A DNA stretch of 27,818 nt from NCBI GenBank assembly GCA_030642635.1, contig DAOWNK010000008.1, positions 1 to 27,818 on the forward strand, given 5' to 3'. Positions within the stretch are counted from its first letter, which is position 1, and each line of letters opens with the position of its first letter. This document shows, piece after piece, positions 6,200-13,988 of the stretch. The notes under the pieces were generated by a model. That model worked only from the letters and a program-made list of their open reading frames with translations, had not been told where the DNA came from and ran no database searches. Source of the DNA: Pirellulales bacterium. Lineage in GTDB: Bacteria > Planctomycetota > Planctomycetia > Pirellulales > Thermoguttaceae. Made by a program: the position numbers and the translations under genes.

Positions 6200-7793
6200 G
6201 CTTCTCGATTTTCTTGTTGGCGTCGGCTATCGGCAATCGCACTCTGAAAGTGGCCCCCTGCCCTACCCCGTCGCTTTGTGCCTGAATTGTTCCACCGTGG
6301 TCGGCGACGATTCGGTAGCTGATCGACAGTCCCAGCCCGGTCCCCTGCCCTGCCCTGCGTCGGGTGAAAAACGGCTCGAAGACGTGCTCGATCACGTCCG
6401 GCTCAATGCCGCAACCGTCGTCTACAAACGTCAACTCGGCGAAACAGTCGCGAGTGGTCAGCGCTATCCGCACGCTGCCGTCGTCCTCGACGCTGTCCAA
6501 CGCATTGGTCAACAGGTTCAGCACAACCTGCTTGATTTCCTGGCAGTTGACCGACGCGGTAATTTGCCCGTTGCGTACGAATTCGATCTGCCTGTGCTGG
6601 TACTTGCCCAGATGACCTGCCATGTCGATCACGCACTGCACCAATTCGCACAGATCAATACACCGACGGTCGGCCTTGCCGATCCTGGAAAAGTCCAGCA
6701 GCTTCTCGGTAATCTCCTTGCACCGGAACGCCTCGTCCTGGACCATCTGCAAGTAGTTGCCCACAACGGCGTGGTCGGGGTTGTCGCGGTCGAGCAGCTC
6801 GCCGACCCGCCCCTGAAGCGACTCGGCGCACATGGCGATCGAGGCCAGCGGGTTGTTGATCTCGTGCGCCACGCCTGCTGCAAGGAACCCGACGCTGGCA
6901 AGCTGCTCGCTGCGGACTACCTGCTTGGTCCGCTCGCGCACTTGGGCGTCCAGGTCGTCGCGGATATCCTGAAATCGGGTGGTCATGTCGTTCATCGCTT
7001 CGGACAGTTCCGACATCTCGTCGTCGGTGTCCAGATGTATGCGGTAGCCGAACTCCCCGGCGGCCACACGGCGCGACCCGTCGATCAGCACCCGAAGCGG
7101 TTGGAATATCCATTGGTAAAACAGCCTGATAAACAACGCGAACGTCAAAGTGGCCAGTATGCTGGTAACCCAGGTGCCCACGATCAATGCACGGTATTGT
7201 CCACGCACCTCGTCTGCAAACCCGCCCAGCTTCTCGTGCAAGTAACCTGGAAGTTCCGTGGCGAGCGATTGCAGGTTTTCCAACTCGGCATCGAGCCGAC
7301 CGATCTTCAGGTCGTCCAGTATCCAGTCCTCGTCTCGGTTCGCCTGTCGGACTCGCAGCAATGCGGCTTCGATCTCGCGGACGGTTTCACGCTCGAGCCG
7401 GTTGTCGGCGATGCGCAAGTCGTTGCATACCGGGTGCTCCAACATGCCGCGATACTGGTCAAGCGTACCCTCGAGCTGCTCCAATTTGGTGCGGAACTGG
7501 TCGCGCACCATCCATGCCTGCAACGGTACGTAATCGGGATCATCCAGCTCGGCATGTTGAAACGCGGCCGCCCGCAAACCGTGAAGCTCGCTCAAGGTGA
7601 TACGCAGGTCTCCCACCTGCCGGCTTAACTCGGCCGCTACAGGCAACTCGACCACGCGCCAACTGAGTATCTTGGCCAACTCCCGATAGGCGTACATCGT
7701 GTACAGACCACTACCGGAGAGAATCACCACCATCAACACCAACAGGCCCAGACCTATTAGCAGCTTGACCCGAATAGGCCTCTTCGAGAACAC
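6138..7793 (-). CDS. Membrane sensor histidine kinase, partner of the NtrC-type regulator
   Basis: The start is the GTG at 7793, with a strong AAGGAGG 6-7 bases upstream; an ATG at 7841 is in frame but lacks a good ribosome site. The 551 residues comprise TM1 (about 11-35), a helical periplasmic sensor (36-200), TM2 (about 203-225), HAMP (226-280), a HisKA domain with phospho-acceptor His310 in AAGVAHEINNPLAS, and a HATPase domain with NLLTNALDS (N box), DDGCGI (G1), FEPFFTRR (F box) and GTGLGLSI (G2). The family autophosphorylates and passes phosphate to the receiver Asp, here surely that of the regulator encoded next. The signal sensed is unknown. Oddity: the final 20 residues (RGPGIRDQGPEV...) are encoded by a heptamer repeat, so the native C-terminus probably ended near DANKKIEKR. 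Confidence 0.93.
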   Translation of the reverse strand: MFSKRPIRVKLLIGLGLLVLMVVILSGSGLYTMYAYRELAKILSWRVVELPVAAELSRQVGDLRITLSELHGLRAAAFQHAELDDPDYVPLQAWMVRDQFRTKLEQLEGTLDQYRGMLEHPVCNDLRIADNRLERETVREIEAALLRVRQANRDEDWILDDLKIGRLDAELENLQSLATELPGYLHEKLGGFADEVRGQYRALIVGTWVTSILATLTFALFIRLFYQWIFQPLRVLIDGSRRVAAGEFGYRIHLDTDDEMSELSEAMNDMTTRFQDIRDDLDAQVRERTKQVVRSEQLASVGFLAAGVAHEINNPLASIAMCAESLQGRVGELLDRDNPDHAVVGNYLQMVQDEAFRCKEITEKLLDFSRIGKADRRCIDLCELVQCVIDMAGHLGKYQHRQIEFVRNGQITASVNCQEIKQVVLNLLTNALDSVEDDGSVRIALTTRDCFAELTFVDDGCGIEPDVIEHVFEPFFTRRRAGQGTGLGLSISYRIVADHGGTIQAQSDGVGQGATFRVRLPIADANKKIEKRGPGIRDQGPEVLCKMFSGT

Positions 7794-7938
7794 AGGCGAC
7801 CTCCTTGTCGCGCAATTGATCGGGCGGAACAGCAGCAGCACATTTTAGCGTCGGGAGTGTACCACCAAGTGCCGGATCGTTGCAAGATGAAGTGCAAACA
7901 GACCGCAAAACAGGAGGCTTGGGCGGACTGGGTAATGT

Positions 7939-8016
7939 GTGCCACGGCCGTGTCGGCCGTGATGATTGCCACAGGATGTCAACCAGCACCACAAACGGCT
8001 GAAACAGCCGTGGCAC
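7939..8016. repeat. Left copy of a REP-like foldback repeat flanking the RAYT
   Basis: The unit begins GTGCCACGGCCGT and ends ACGGCTGAAACAGCCGTGGCAC, so its ends are inverted repeats and each contains a small hairpin (GGCTG-AAA-CAGCC on the right). The middle carries GCCACAGGATGTCAACCAGC. A second copy lies at 8656-8724, and both are next to the tail ATCACAAATGTG. Confidence 0.85.
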
Positions 8017-8047
8017 AGCGGATCACAAATGTGATAAACTCTGTTAC

Positions 8048-8605
8048 ATGATGCATCTGCACCACAAACGCAAGGTAACTTACAACGATCCGGGAGACAC
8101 TCACTTCGTGACCTATTCGTGTCATGAACGACTCCCGCTGTTGTCAAAGGATCGTTCGCGACAGTGGGTAATCGATGCGATTGGGGAAGCTCGGATAAAA
8201 TTTGATTTCGATCTGTGGGCATATGTTATTATGCCGGAACACATACACCTTCTGATTCATCCACGTCGTGAAACGTATAAGATGCACCATATATTAGCTG
8301 CTTTGAAGCGACCGGTGTCTGTACAAGCAAAACAGTATCTAACTGATACAAATAACACGGTTTGGTTGTCTCGACTGACTACAACCAAAGGACGAAAAAT
8401 AGTATTCAGGTTTTGGTTGCCCGGTGGAGGGTACGATGAGAACTTGCGGGATGATCAATCTGTCTATGAAGTGATCGACTATATCCACGCGAACCCTGTA
8501 CGACGAGGGCTCGTCGACAACACGACGGATTGGCTCTGGTCAAGTGCAAGATTTTGGGAAGGAGACAAGTCTGGTCGTATTGAAATGGACCCGTTGATCT
8601 TATAG
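8048..8605 (+). CDS. REP-associated tyrosine transposase (RAYT, Y1 family)
   Basis: The 185-residue Y1-type single-strand transposase has the metal-binding HxH (His65-Ile-His67 in MPEHIHLLI) and a C-terminal helix with Tyr145 in DYIHANPVRRGLV, the likely nucleophile, followed by the typical DWLWSSARFWEG ending. RAYTs are known to recognise and process short palindromic repeats and are usually single-copy domesticated relatives of IS200/IS605 transposases. This one sits between copies of an inverted repeat (7939-8016; 8618-8642; 8656-8724), which are presumably its substrates. The start is a tandem ATGATG without a clear Shine-Dalgarno. The gene appears intact. Its composition (AT-richer than the flanks) suits a mobile or transferred gene. 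Confidence 0.92.
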   Translation: MMHLHHKRKVTYNDPGDTHFVTYSCHERLPLLSKDRSRQWVIDAIGEARIKFDFDLWAYVIMPEHIHLLIHPRRETYKMHHILAALKRPVSVQAKQYLTDTNNTVWLSRLTTTKGRKIVFRFWLPGGGYDENLRDDQSVYEVIDYIHANPVRRGLVDNTTDWLWSSARFWEGDKSGRIEMDPLIL

Positions 8606-8617
8606 TACACACATTTA

Positions 8618-8724
8618 CCACGGCTGAAACAGCCGTAGCACCACGAATCACAAATGTGCTACGGCCGTGATAATTGCCGCAGGATGTCAACCAGCACCAC
8701 ACACGGCTGAAACAGCCGTGGCAC
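8618..8724. repeat. Right copies of the RAYT-associated repeat
   Basis: A short hairpin copy (CCACGGCTGAAACAGCCGT, 8618-8636, then AGCAC) is followed by the shared tail ATCACAAATGTG and then a full copy at 8656-8724. That copy begins GTGCTACGGCCGTGATAATT and ends ACGGCTGAAACAGCCGTGGCAC. It matches the left copy with scattered substitutions and a deletion of about 9 bases near GGCCGTG. Confidence 0.85.
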
Positions 8725-8734
8725 GGCTCAACTC

Positions 8735-10048
8735 TCACCCGTCGTGTTGATGCTTCAACTGTGCCATCATAAGGCTGATCGCACGGAAGCGGTCGCCTAC
8801 CGCCCGACGGTAATCGCCGGCTTGCTCCGCGACACCTGCACGATCTAAAAGGCTATCCAACCGGTTCCAGTCCGTTTTCCAGCCCTCTTTCATGGCAGTA
8901 TCTCGCAACTGATCGACAATTTCGGTTGTCCGGTCTACGAACTCCCGATTGGCCGAACAGTCGCAAGCAGTATATGGGCCTTTTCCAAGCGGCCGGCCGC
9001 CGAACTGGACCGCCGGTTCCGAGGTGCCATAACGTTGAACCAACGCCACCACGCCGAGGACCACCGATACGGCCAGACAGACCAACGTCCATATCCAATA
9101 CTCCATGACGGCAGCACCAAGTGCCGCCAAAGCCGACACTCCAAGCAGCGTCCAGAGCAGCGGGTTGACCGGCTGGGTGTTTGCCGGACCGGATGCTGTA
9201 TCTGTCTGGGAGCCGTGCGAGTGGGCCACCTGAGGGCCGGTTACCCGGACTACGATTACCGTGATGTTGTCCGGTCCGCCGCGCAAATTCGCCAGGTCGA
9301 CAAGCACCTGGACCGCCTCGGTCGGCGGAAGGCAACCGAGAATCGTCCCTATTTCCTCGTCCGTAACCTGACCTGACAGCCCGTCGCTGCACAACAAAAA
9401 CGTATCACCCAATTTAATTGGGAACGGTCCTTCCAGGTCAACCTTGACCTGTGCGTTTGGGCCTAGCGATCTGGTGATGACGTTTTTGGGAATGTTATCG
9501 AGCACCTGATCGTCGATAATCTGTCCGGAGGCACGCATTTCCCAGACCAGGCTATGGTCGAAGGTCATCTGTTCGAGTCGTTCGCCGCGGAGTCGGTATG
9601 CACGGCTGTCGCCGGCGTGCGCCAGCAGTACTCCCTGTGGCAGCAATAATAGCGTCGTGCACGTGGTGCCCATTCCCTTGAAGTCGAGGTTGGCCTGCCC
9701 GCGACTGTGGATTTGTGCGTTGGCGCTCTGGACGGCCGTCAGGATGGCCTCCGGCGGTGATTTCTCCAGCAGCTTAGGATATGTCAACGCAATGGTATCG
9801 GTGGCGAGTTTGCTGGCAAGTTCGCCGGCAGCATGGGCGCCCATCCCGTCGGCCACTATGAACAGGTGCCCACGCCGTCGCCAGTTATCCTGGTTTCCGG
9901 CCAGGACAACGGCCATGGAATCCTGGTTGTTGGCGCGTCGCAATCCCACGTCGCTCAGCGCGGCATGTTTCAGGCAGTGATCCCAATTGGCCGTTTGGGA
10001 ATCGGGGTTCGGGGTTCGGGGTTCGGGATTCGGGATTCGGCTGCTCAT
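8735..10048 (-). CDS. PP2C-type serine/threonine phosphatase with C-terminal membrane segments
   Basis: The 437-residue protein carries a PPM/PP2C domain at about residues 27-270: ANNQDS (Asp43), VADGMGAHAAGE (Asp67), GMGTTCT, AHAGDSRAYRL, NVITRSLG, LCSDGLS and GGPDNITVIVV, so all the metal-binding aspartates are present. Two hydrophobic segments follow (about 295-345, LLWTLLGVSALAALGAAVM and WTLVCLAVSVVLGVVALV), then a cytoplasmic tail of about 90 helical residues. The family removes phosphate from Ser/Thr kinase targets; no kinase gene is in the window. The first 20 residues (MSSRIPNPEPRTPNPDSQTA) are the translation of a heptamer array, and conserved sequence begins only at about residue 27, so the true start is uncertain. 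AGG lies 6-7 bases before the ATG at 10048. Confidence 0.93.
   Translation of the reverse strand: MSSRIPNPEPRTPNPDSQTANWDHCLKHAALSDVGLRRANNQDSMAVVLAGNQDNWRRRGHLFIVADGMGAHAAGELASKLATDTIALTYPKLLEKSPPEAILTAVQSANAQIHSRGQANLDFKGMGTTCTTLLLLPQGVLLAHAGDSRAYRLRGERLEQMTFDHSLVWEMRASGQIIDDQVLDNIPKNVITRSLGPNAQVKVDLEGPFPIKLGDTFLLCSDGLSGQVTDEEIGTILGCLPPTEAVQVLVDLANLRGGPDNITVIVVRVTGPQVAHSHGSQTDTASGPANTQPVNPLLWTLLGVSALAALGAAVMEYWIWTLVCLAVSVVLGVVALVQRYGTSEPAVQFGGRPLGKGPYTACDCSANREFVDRTTEIVDQLRDTAMKEGWKTDWNRLDSLLDRAGVAEQAGDYRRAVGDRFRAISLMMAQLKHQHDG
9995..10040. repeat. Heptamer array TCGGGGT/TCGGGAT overlapping the phosphatase start
   Basis: Units in register are TTGGGAA, then TCGGGGT three times, then TCGGGAT twice, then TCGG. 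The array lies inside the 5' end of the phosphatase frame (opposite strand). Confidence 0.85.
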
Positions 10049-10153
10049 ATAACCTGCCGGATTACACCATGTTAGGTATGGCTCTATTACACGTAAGCAG
10101 GGGTTGCTAGCACCTTGAACTACCTATTATAGCTGCGAATCGTTGAAGCGGCC

Positions 10154-10275
10154 AGCCAGGGGACCAGGGACCAGGGGCCAGGGACCAGGGACCAGGTAGT
10201 ATCTTCTTCTCTCTTCTCTCTTCCCTCTTCCCTCTTCTCTCTTCTCTCTTCTCTCTTCCCTGGCCCCTGACCCCT
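10154..10275. repeat. Double heptamer array in the phosphatase/PEGA intergenic region
   Basis: The left half is GGACCAG, GGACCAG, GGGCCAG, GGACCAG, GGACCAG (10161-10195). The right half, 10207-10275, keeps exact 7-base register through TTCTCTC twice, TTCCCTC twice, TTCTCTC three times, TTCCCTG, GCCCCTG and ACCCCT. Units vary almost only by transitions. The 10049-10352 intergenic stretch otherwise holds only the divergent starts of two genes; I see no clear promoter in it. Confidence 0.88.
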
Positions 10276-10352
10276 ACTTAGTTTTGGCCTATGAATTTTC
10301 CGAACGGATTACTATACTTCGCCCCACATTTCAATCAATTTGGCCAAGTCAA

Positions 10353-10856
10353 ATGAAATTTCCTACGAGGATTGCACTCACCCTGGCGGTTTGCCTCTGC
10401 ACGGTCGGTTGCGTGCAGCGACGGATGACCATCCGCAGCAACCCGCCCGGCGCGATGGTCTACGTAGACGACTACGAGATCGGGACCACGCCGATCTCGA
10501 CGAATTTCCTCTACTACGGCCAGCGGAAGATTCGACTGGTGAAAGACGGCTACCAAACGCTCACCGTCATGCAGACCGTGCCGCCGCCGTGGTACCAGAT
10601 TCCGCCGCTGGATTTCGTGACCGAGAACATCGTGCCCGGCGAGATTCGCGACCGGCGGACGTTCTCCTACCAATTGACCCCGCAGATGGTCGTTCCCACA
10701 GAGCAGTTGTTGGGGCGCGCCGAGCAGTTGCGTCGCGGTGTGCATGCGACCGGCGGCGTATCTTCGGTTTCAGTGCCGAGCGGCCCCGAGGTAATTCCGA
10801 CCCCATCCGGGATCGGCAGTCAGCCGCTTTATCCGCTGCCGACAAGTGGAAGGTAG
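10353..10856 (+). CDS. PEGA-domain lipoprotein
   Basis: The product is 167 residues when started at the ATG at 10353 (MKFPTRIALT), where the signal peptide begins; the open frame extends 23 codons further 5' but those residues do not look like a signal. The lipobox is CTVGC, with Cys about 20. A PEGA domain follows: MTIRSNPPGAMVYVDDYEIG, then TPISTNFLYYGQRKIRL and KDGYQTL. PEGA domains are found on envelope proteins and surface-anchored modules; the biochemical role is not known. The C-terminal third is proline- and serine-rich. The gene is convergent with the mla operon (mlaD ends 21 bases away), so a role in the outer envelope is possible but inferred. Confidence 0.82.
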   Translation: MKFPTRIALTLAVCLCTVGCVQRRMTIRSNPPGAMVYVDDYEIGTTPISTNFLYYGQRKIRLVKDGYQTLTVMQTVPPPWYQIPPLDFVTENIVPGEIRDRRTFSYQLTPQMVVPTEQLLGRAEQLRRGVHATGGVSSVSVPSGPEVIPTPSGIGSQPLYPLPTSGR

Positions 10857-10860
10857 GCAT

Positions 10861-10880
10861 TGCTAAGCCGCAAGCGGCTA
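10861..10880. repeat. GCTAAGCCGC hairpin repeat between PEGA gene and mlaD
   Basis: TGCTAAGCCGCAAGCGGCTA contains the perfect stem AGCCGC-AA-GCGGCT (10866-10879). Related copies are at 25832-25851 and 25891-25910. It lies between two convergent genes, overlaps the mlaD stop codon and may terminate both, but it has no long T-run. Confidence 0.65.
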
Positions 10881-11945
10881 CTTTATGCCAGGGTTGCGTT
10901 GCATTGCGCCGCGCACCCCGAGCAGTTCCGGGTGCCGTGCGATTTTATCGGAGAAGACGCGGGCGTCGGCCACAATCGGTTTGAGTTGCCGGGTCAACTC
11001 GTCGATGTTTCGCGCAGCGCGGTTCAGGCGACAGTACAACTGCCGGTCTTCGATAAGCATCGCCAACGAGCCTTCCCGGCTGTTGAGTTTCTGGCTGAAC
11101 AATGCCATTTGCGTCATGAGCGTCTCGAGTTGGTCGGCGGCGCGAAAGATTTGATCGACGCGCTGCTTGCCTTCCGTTCCCAGCGGTTCGGTGAAATTCC
11201 TGAGGTTCTCGAGGTTCACTTTCGCCAGAGTCATCGTGTCTCTCATCTGGTTGAGCGTATCAGGCAGGTCTTGCACGGCCTGACGTAGTTTGGCTTGTAT
11301 CTCCGGGTCGCCAATGATGTTGTTTACGCTGTCGGTGAGCGTTGCCGCCTGGGCGATGGCGTTGTCGATGTCTTCTTTATGCTCGTCCAACAGGCTGACG
11401 ACTTTTTTGGCGGCCGTACCCAAATCCTCGCTGGCGGTGGTCAACGCCTTGCCGGCCGTGTTCACCGTGCCCATCACGTCCGAGATACGATCCTCCCAGT
11501 TCTCGACCAACGACATTGGACTCACCTTTAGTCGGCCTTTCAGCTTATCACCGTACAGGATCGGCGCGGTGGACAAGTTCGGGTCGTCCGAGCGGATGAA
11601 CTCCAGCGATGCGTCGCCCAGCAGGTTCGACTGGACGTAACAGATTTCGTTGTGATAGAGCTTTCGTTTCGCCTGGATGGCGGCGGTGACCACCACGCGG
11701 GTATCCTCGCGGCCTTCCGCGTCCTTGGCGAAGGCAACTTTCGTTACCCGGCCGATGAAGATTCCGCTCTTGCGCACCGGCGTGTCTTCGGTCACGCCCG
11801 GCGCACTGTCGAAGACGATCTCGATGGTATAGTCGTCATGGACGAGAGTAGGCAATTCGCCGAACCACATAACCAGGGTGGCCGTGATGATCAACGAAGC
11901 GAAGACCATCATGCCGACGCGGAATTGCATAAGTCGTTCGTCCAT
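10878..11945 (-). CDS. mlaD: MlaD-like MCE-domain lipid transport protein
   Basis: The 355-residue protein has one N-terminal membrane helix (about residues 12-28) and an MCE domain at about 35-130, with PGVTEDTPVRKSGIFIGRVT and later GDASLEFI. A long helical region follows, rich in heptad-like Leu and Asp (about 155-330: LGTAAKKVVSLLDEHKED, QDLPDTLNQMRDTMTLAK), typical of longer MCE proteins that form a channel across the periplasm. Known role of the family: binding and moving phospholipids between the membranes. Third gene of the mlaE-mlaF-mlaD operon; its ATG is 3 bases past the mlaF stop, and GGGAG within the last mlaF codons is its Shine-Dalgarno, so the two are translationally linked. 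Direction of transport is not known from sequence. Confidence 0.9.
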   Translation of the reverse strand: MDERLMQFRVGMMVFASLIITATLVMWFGELPTLVHDDYTIEIVFDSAPGVTEDTPVRKSGIFIGRVTKVAFAKDAEGREDTRVVVTAAIQAKRKLYHNEICYVQSNLLGDASLEFIRSDDPNLSTAPILYGDKLKGRLKVSPMSLVENWEDRISDVMGTVNTAGKALTTASEDLGTAAKKVVSLLDEHKEDIDNAIAQAATLTDSVNNIIGDPEIQAKLRQAVQDLPDTLNQMRDTMTLAKVNLENLRNFTEPLGTEGKQRVDQIFRAADQLETLMTQMALFSQKLNSREGSLAMLIEDRQLYCRLNRAARNIDELTRQLKPIVADARVFSDKIARHPELLGVRGAMQRNPGIK

Positions 11946-11948
11946 GGT

Positions 11949-12782
11949 TTAACTCCCGTTGGATTTTCGCATTTCCATGATCCTCTGACCAGCCTCGCCG
12001 TGGACGAACTGCCGGACGCGATCATCCCGGGCGTTGTCGATCTGCTCGGGCGACCCGTCGTATAAGATTTGCGGCTCGTCGTCTCGCAGCCGTTCCAACG
12101 GATAGAGCATTACGATCCGGTCGGCCACCTTTCGTGCGGTCCGCATATCGTGCGTGACCACCACGCTTGTGACCGGGTGTTTCCGCCGCGTGCTGACGAT
12201 AAGCTCGTTGATGACATCGCCCATGATTGGGTCCAACCCGGTGGTCGGTTCGTCGTACAGGATGATTTCCGGTTCCATGGCCAGCGCCCTGGCCAGGCCG
12301 ACTCGTTTGCGCATTCCGCCGGACAGTTCGGCCGGTTTTTTTCGCACGATGTCTTCCGACAGCCCGACCTCGGCCAGACGTTCCGTGACGATATTCCCGA
12401 TTTCCAACTCGCTTTTGGCGGTGTGCTGTCGCAACGGGAAGGCGATGTTTTGGGCCACCGTCATGCTGTCGAACAGCGCGGCTTGCTGAAAGAGGAACCC
12501 GAATCGGATACGCTGCTGTGTAAGCCCACGTTCGTTCAGCCCGGCAAGGTTTTTGCCGTCGAAGCATACGCTTCCACGCGTCGGCGGCAGCAGGCCGATG
12601 ATCGTTTTCAGCAGCACGGTCTTTCCGCAGCCGCTCTCGCCGATAATCGCCAGCGTTTGACCCCGATCGACACCAATGCTGATATCGCGCAGCACACGCT
12701 GGCGGCCGAAGTCCATACCCAATCCCTCCAGCAGCACCAGCGGTGCGTCGTTCCCGATCGTGTTTGTGGCGGAGGTAACCAT
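11949..12782 (-). CDS. mlaF: MlaF-like ABC transporter ATPase
   Basis: The 277-residue ABC ATPase has Walker A GESGCGKT at 48-55, a Q-loop in RFGFLFQQAALFDSM, the signature LSGGMRKRVGLARAL, Walker B IILYDEPTTGLDP and the H-loop VVTHDM. The C-terminal segment (DGSPEQIDNARDDRVRQFVHGEAG) is as in MlaF of the lipid transporter. It powers the MlaE permease encoded just upstream. The ATG at 12782 is 7 bases from the mlaE stop. All catalytic motifs are intact. Confidence 0.93.
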   Translation of the reverse strand: MVTSATNTIGNDAPLVLLEGLGMDFGRQRVLRDISIGVDRGQTLAIIGESGCGKTVLLKTIIGLLPPTRGSVCFDGKNLAGLNERGLTQQRIRFGFLFQQAALFDSMTVAQNIAFPLRQHTAKSELEIGNIVTERLAEVGLSEDIVRKKPAELSGGMRKRVGLARALAMEPEIILYDEPTTGLDPIMGDVINELIVSTRRKHPVTSVVVTHDMRTARKVADRIVMLYPLERLRDDEPQILYDGSPEQIDNARDDRVRQFVHGEAGQRIMEMRKSNGS

Positions 12783-12789
12783 GATCGTT

Positions 12790-13647
12790 TCAACCGATAA
12801 TTTTCGGCGCGTTCGGCCAGAACGAGTAGTATACCCCGTCGAGCATGATGCCCAGCAGCAGGTCGAGCAACAAGATCATCACGAAGGAATAGACGAATGC
12901 GGTGGTGGCGGCCCGGCCGACGCCCTCTGCACCCGGATCGCAATGGAATCCGCGATAGCAGCCGATCAGCGCAATGGCGGCGCCGAAAAACAGGCTCTTG
13001 AACACGCCGACAAACAGGTCGAAATTGCCCACGAATTGTTCCGAATTCACCAGGTAATGGTGCGAATCAATCCCCAGCAGAAGCACGGCGTAACAGAACG
13101 CACCGGCCACTCCCATGAAATCGGCCATGATCGTAAGCGCCGGGACCAACAGCAAACAGCCCAGAAACCGCGGCACGACCAGGTAGTGGATCGGATTTGC
13201 GCCCATGCTGCTCAGTGCGTCGATCTGCTCGGTCACCCGCATGGTGCCCAACTCGGCGGCCATGGAGCTGCCGACCCGGCCGGCCAACATCGTGGCGGCC
13301 AGAACCGGCCCAAGCTCGCGGACCAGCGACATGTTTATCACCGCCCCGAGCCGTGTCTCTATGTTAAGCATCCGGAATTGTACGTAGCTCTGCACGACCA
13401 ACACCATGCCGATGAACGTGCCGGTCAGTGCGACCACCGGCAGACTCAACACGCCGATCTGGTAGAAGTTCGGCAGTATGGTCCCTTTGCCGGGCGGTCG
13501 GGTGAAGAGCCAGCGAGCTGTTCTTCCTGTAAATATCGAGAAGTTGCCCAACGCGATTATCCAATCAATGACCAACTCGCCCAGATCGGCGATCACCTCG
13601 GCCGCCTTTTGCAACGGCCCGTGGGCAAATTCGGAATCGACGGCCAT
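12790..13647 (-). CDS. mlaE: MlaE-like permease of the lipid transport ABC system
   Basis: The 285-residue polytopic membrane protein belongs to the MlaE/DUF140 family: after an N-terminal amphipathic part it has about five to six membrane segments, with the conserved LGPVLAATMLAGRVGSSMAAELGTMRVTEQIDAL and ALSSMGANPIHYLVVPR. It is the channel partner of MlaF and MlaD encoded next. No mlaC, mlaA or STAS partner mlaB gene is in the window. A GC-rich hairpin (13662-13687) lies 14 bases upstream of the ATG at 13647 and could affect expression. The Shine-Dalgarno (GAG) is weak. Confidence 0.92.
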   Translation of the reverse strand: MAVDSEFAHGPLQKAAEVIADLGELVIDWIIALGNFSIFTGRTARWLFTRPPGKGTILPNFYQIGVLSLPVVALTGTFIGMVLVVQSYVQFRMLNIETRLGAVINMSLVRELGPVLAATMLAGRVGSSMAAELGTMRVTEQIDALSSMGANPIHYLVVPRFLGCLLLVPALTIMADFMGVAGAFCYAVLLLGIDSHHYLVNSEQFVGNFDLFVGVFKSLFFGAAIALIGCYRGFHCDPGAEGVGRAATTAFVYSFVMILLLDLLLGIMLDGVYYSFWPNAPKIIG

Positions 13648-13661
13648 AAAAACTCACATTT

Positions 13662-13974
13662 AGCCCCCGGTGTATTCACCGGGGGCTTGTAGTTGCGGGT
13701 GTATGCGTTCGCCCCCGGTGTATTCACCGGGGGCTAAATGTAAGATACAGTACCACTAATGTTACTTCGTCGTGGCAACGGTACGGCTTGAGTGAAGTCT
13801 GCCGGTTAATTGGATTTGGTTGCCGGCGCAATATAGGCAATCTGGCCCCGGTGTATTTAGCCCCCGGTGAATACACCGGGGGCTTGTAGTTGCGGGTGTA
13901 TGCGGCTATTCACCGTTCGCCCCTACATATATGTGGCCATTCACCGTTCGCCCCCGGTGTATTCACCGGGGGCT
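13662..13974. repeat. Cluster of GC-rich palindromic repeats between clpC and mlaE
   Basis: Four full copies of a palindrome with arms AGCCCCCGGTG and CACCGGGGGCT and a 4-base loop (TATT or AATA) lie at 13662-13687, 13711-13734, 13859-13884 and 13950-13974; a partial one is at 13844-13856. Two copies are followed by the same spacer, GCTTGTAGTTGCGGGTGTAT (13685-13704 and 13881-13900). The 341-base region has no gene and must hold the mlaE promoter; the last copy could terminate clpC. Confidence 0.88.
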
Positions 13975-13988
13975 AAATAATATGGGTG

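Noticed and set aside
6276..7628. 450-codon plus-strand open frame opposite the sensor kinase
   Set aside because: The kinase frame carries every conserved box; the opposite frame has no motif or credible start.
12676..13692. Long plus-strand frame opposite mlaE
   Set aside because: Shadow of a clear MlaE permease; contains no domain and crosses the palindrome cluster.
13662..13974. CRISPR array
   Set aside because: Repeats are perfect palindromes with irregular spacing (about 23 to 124 bases), some spacers are themselves duplicated, and no cas gene is near.
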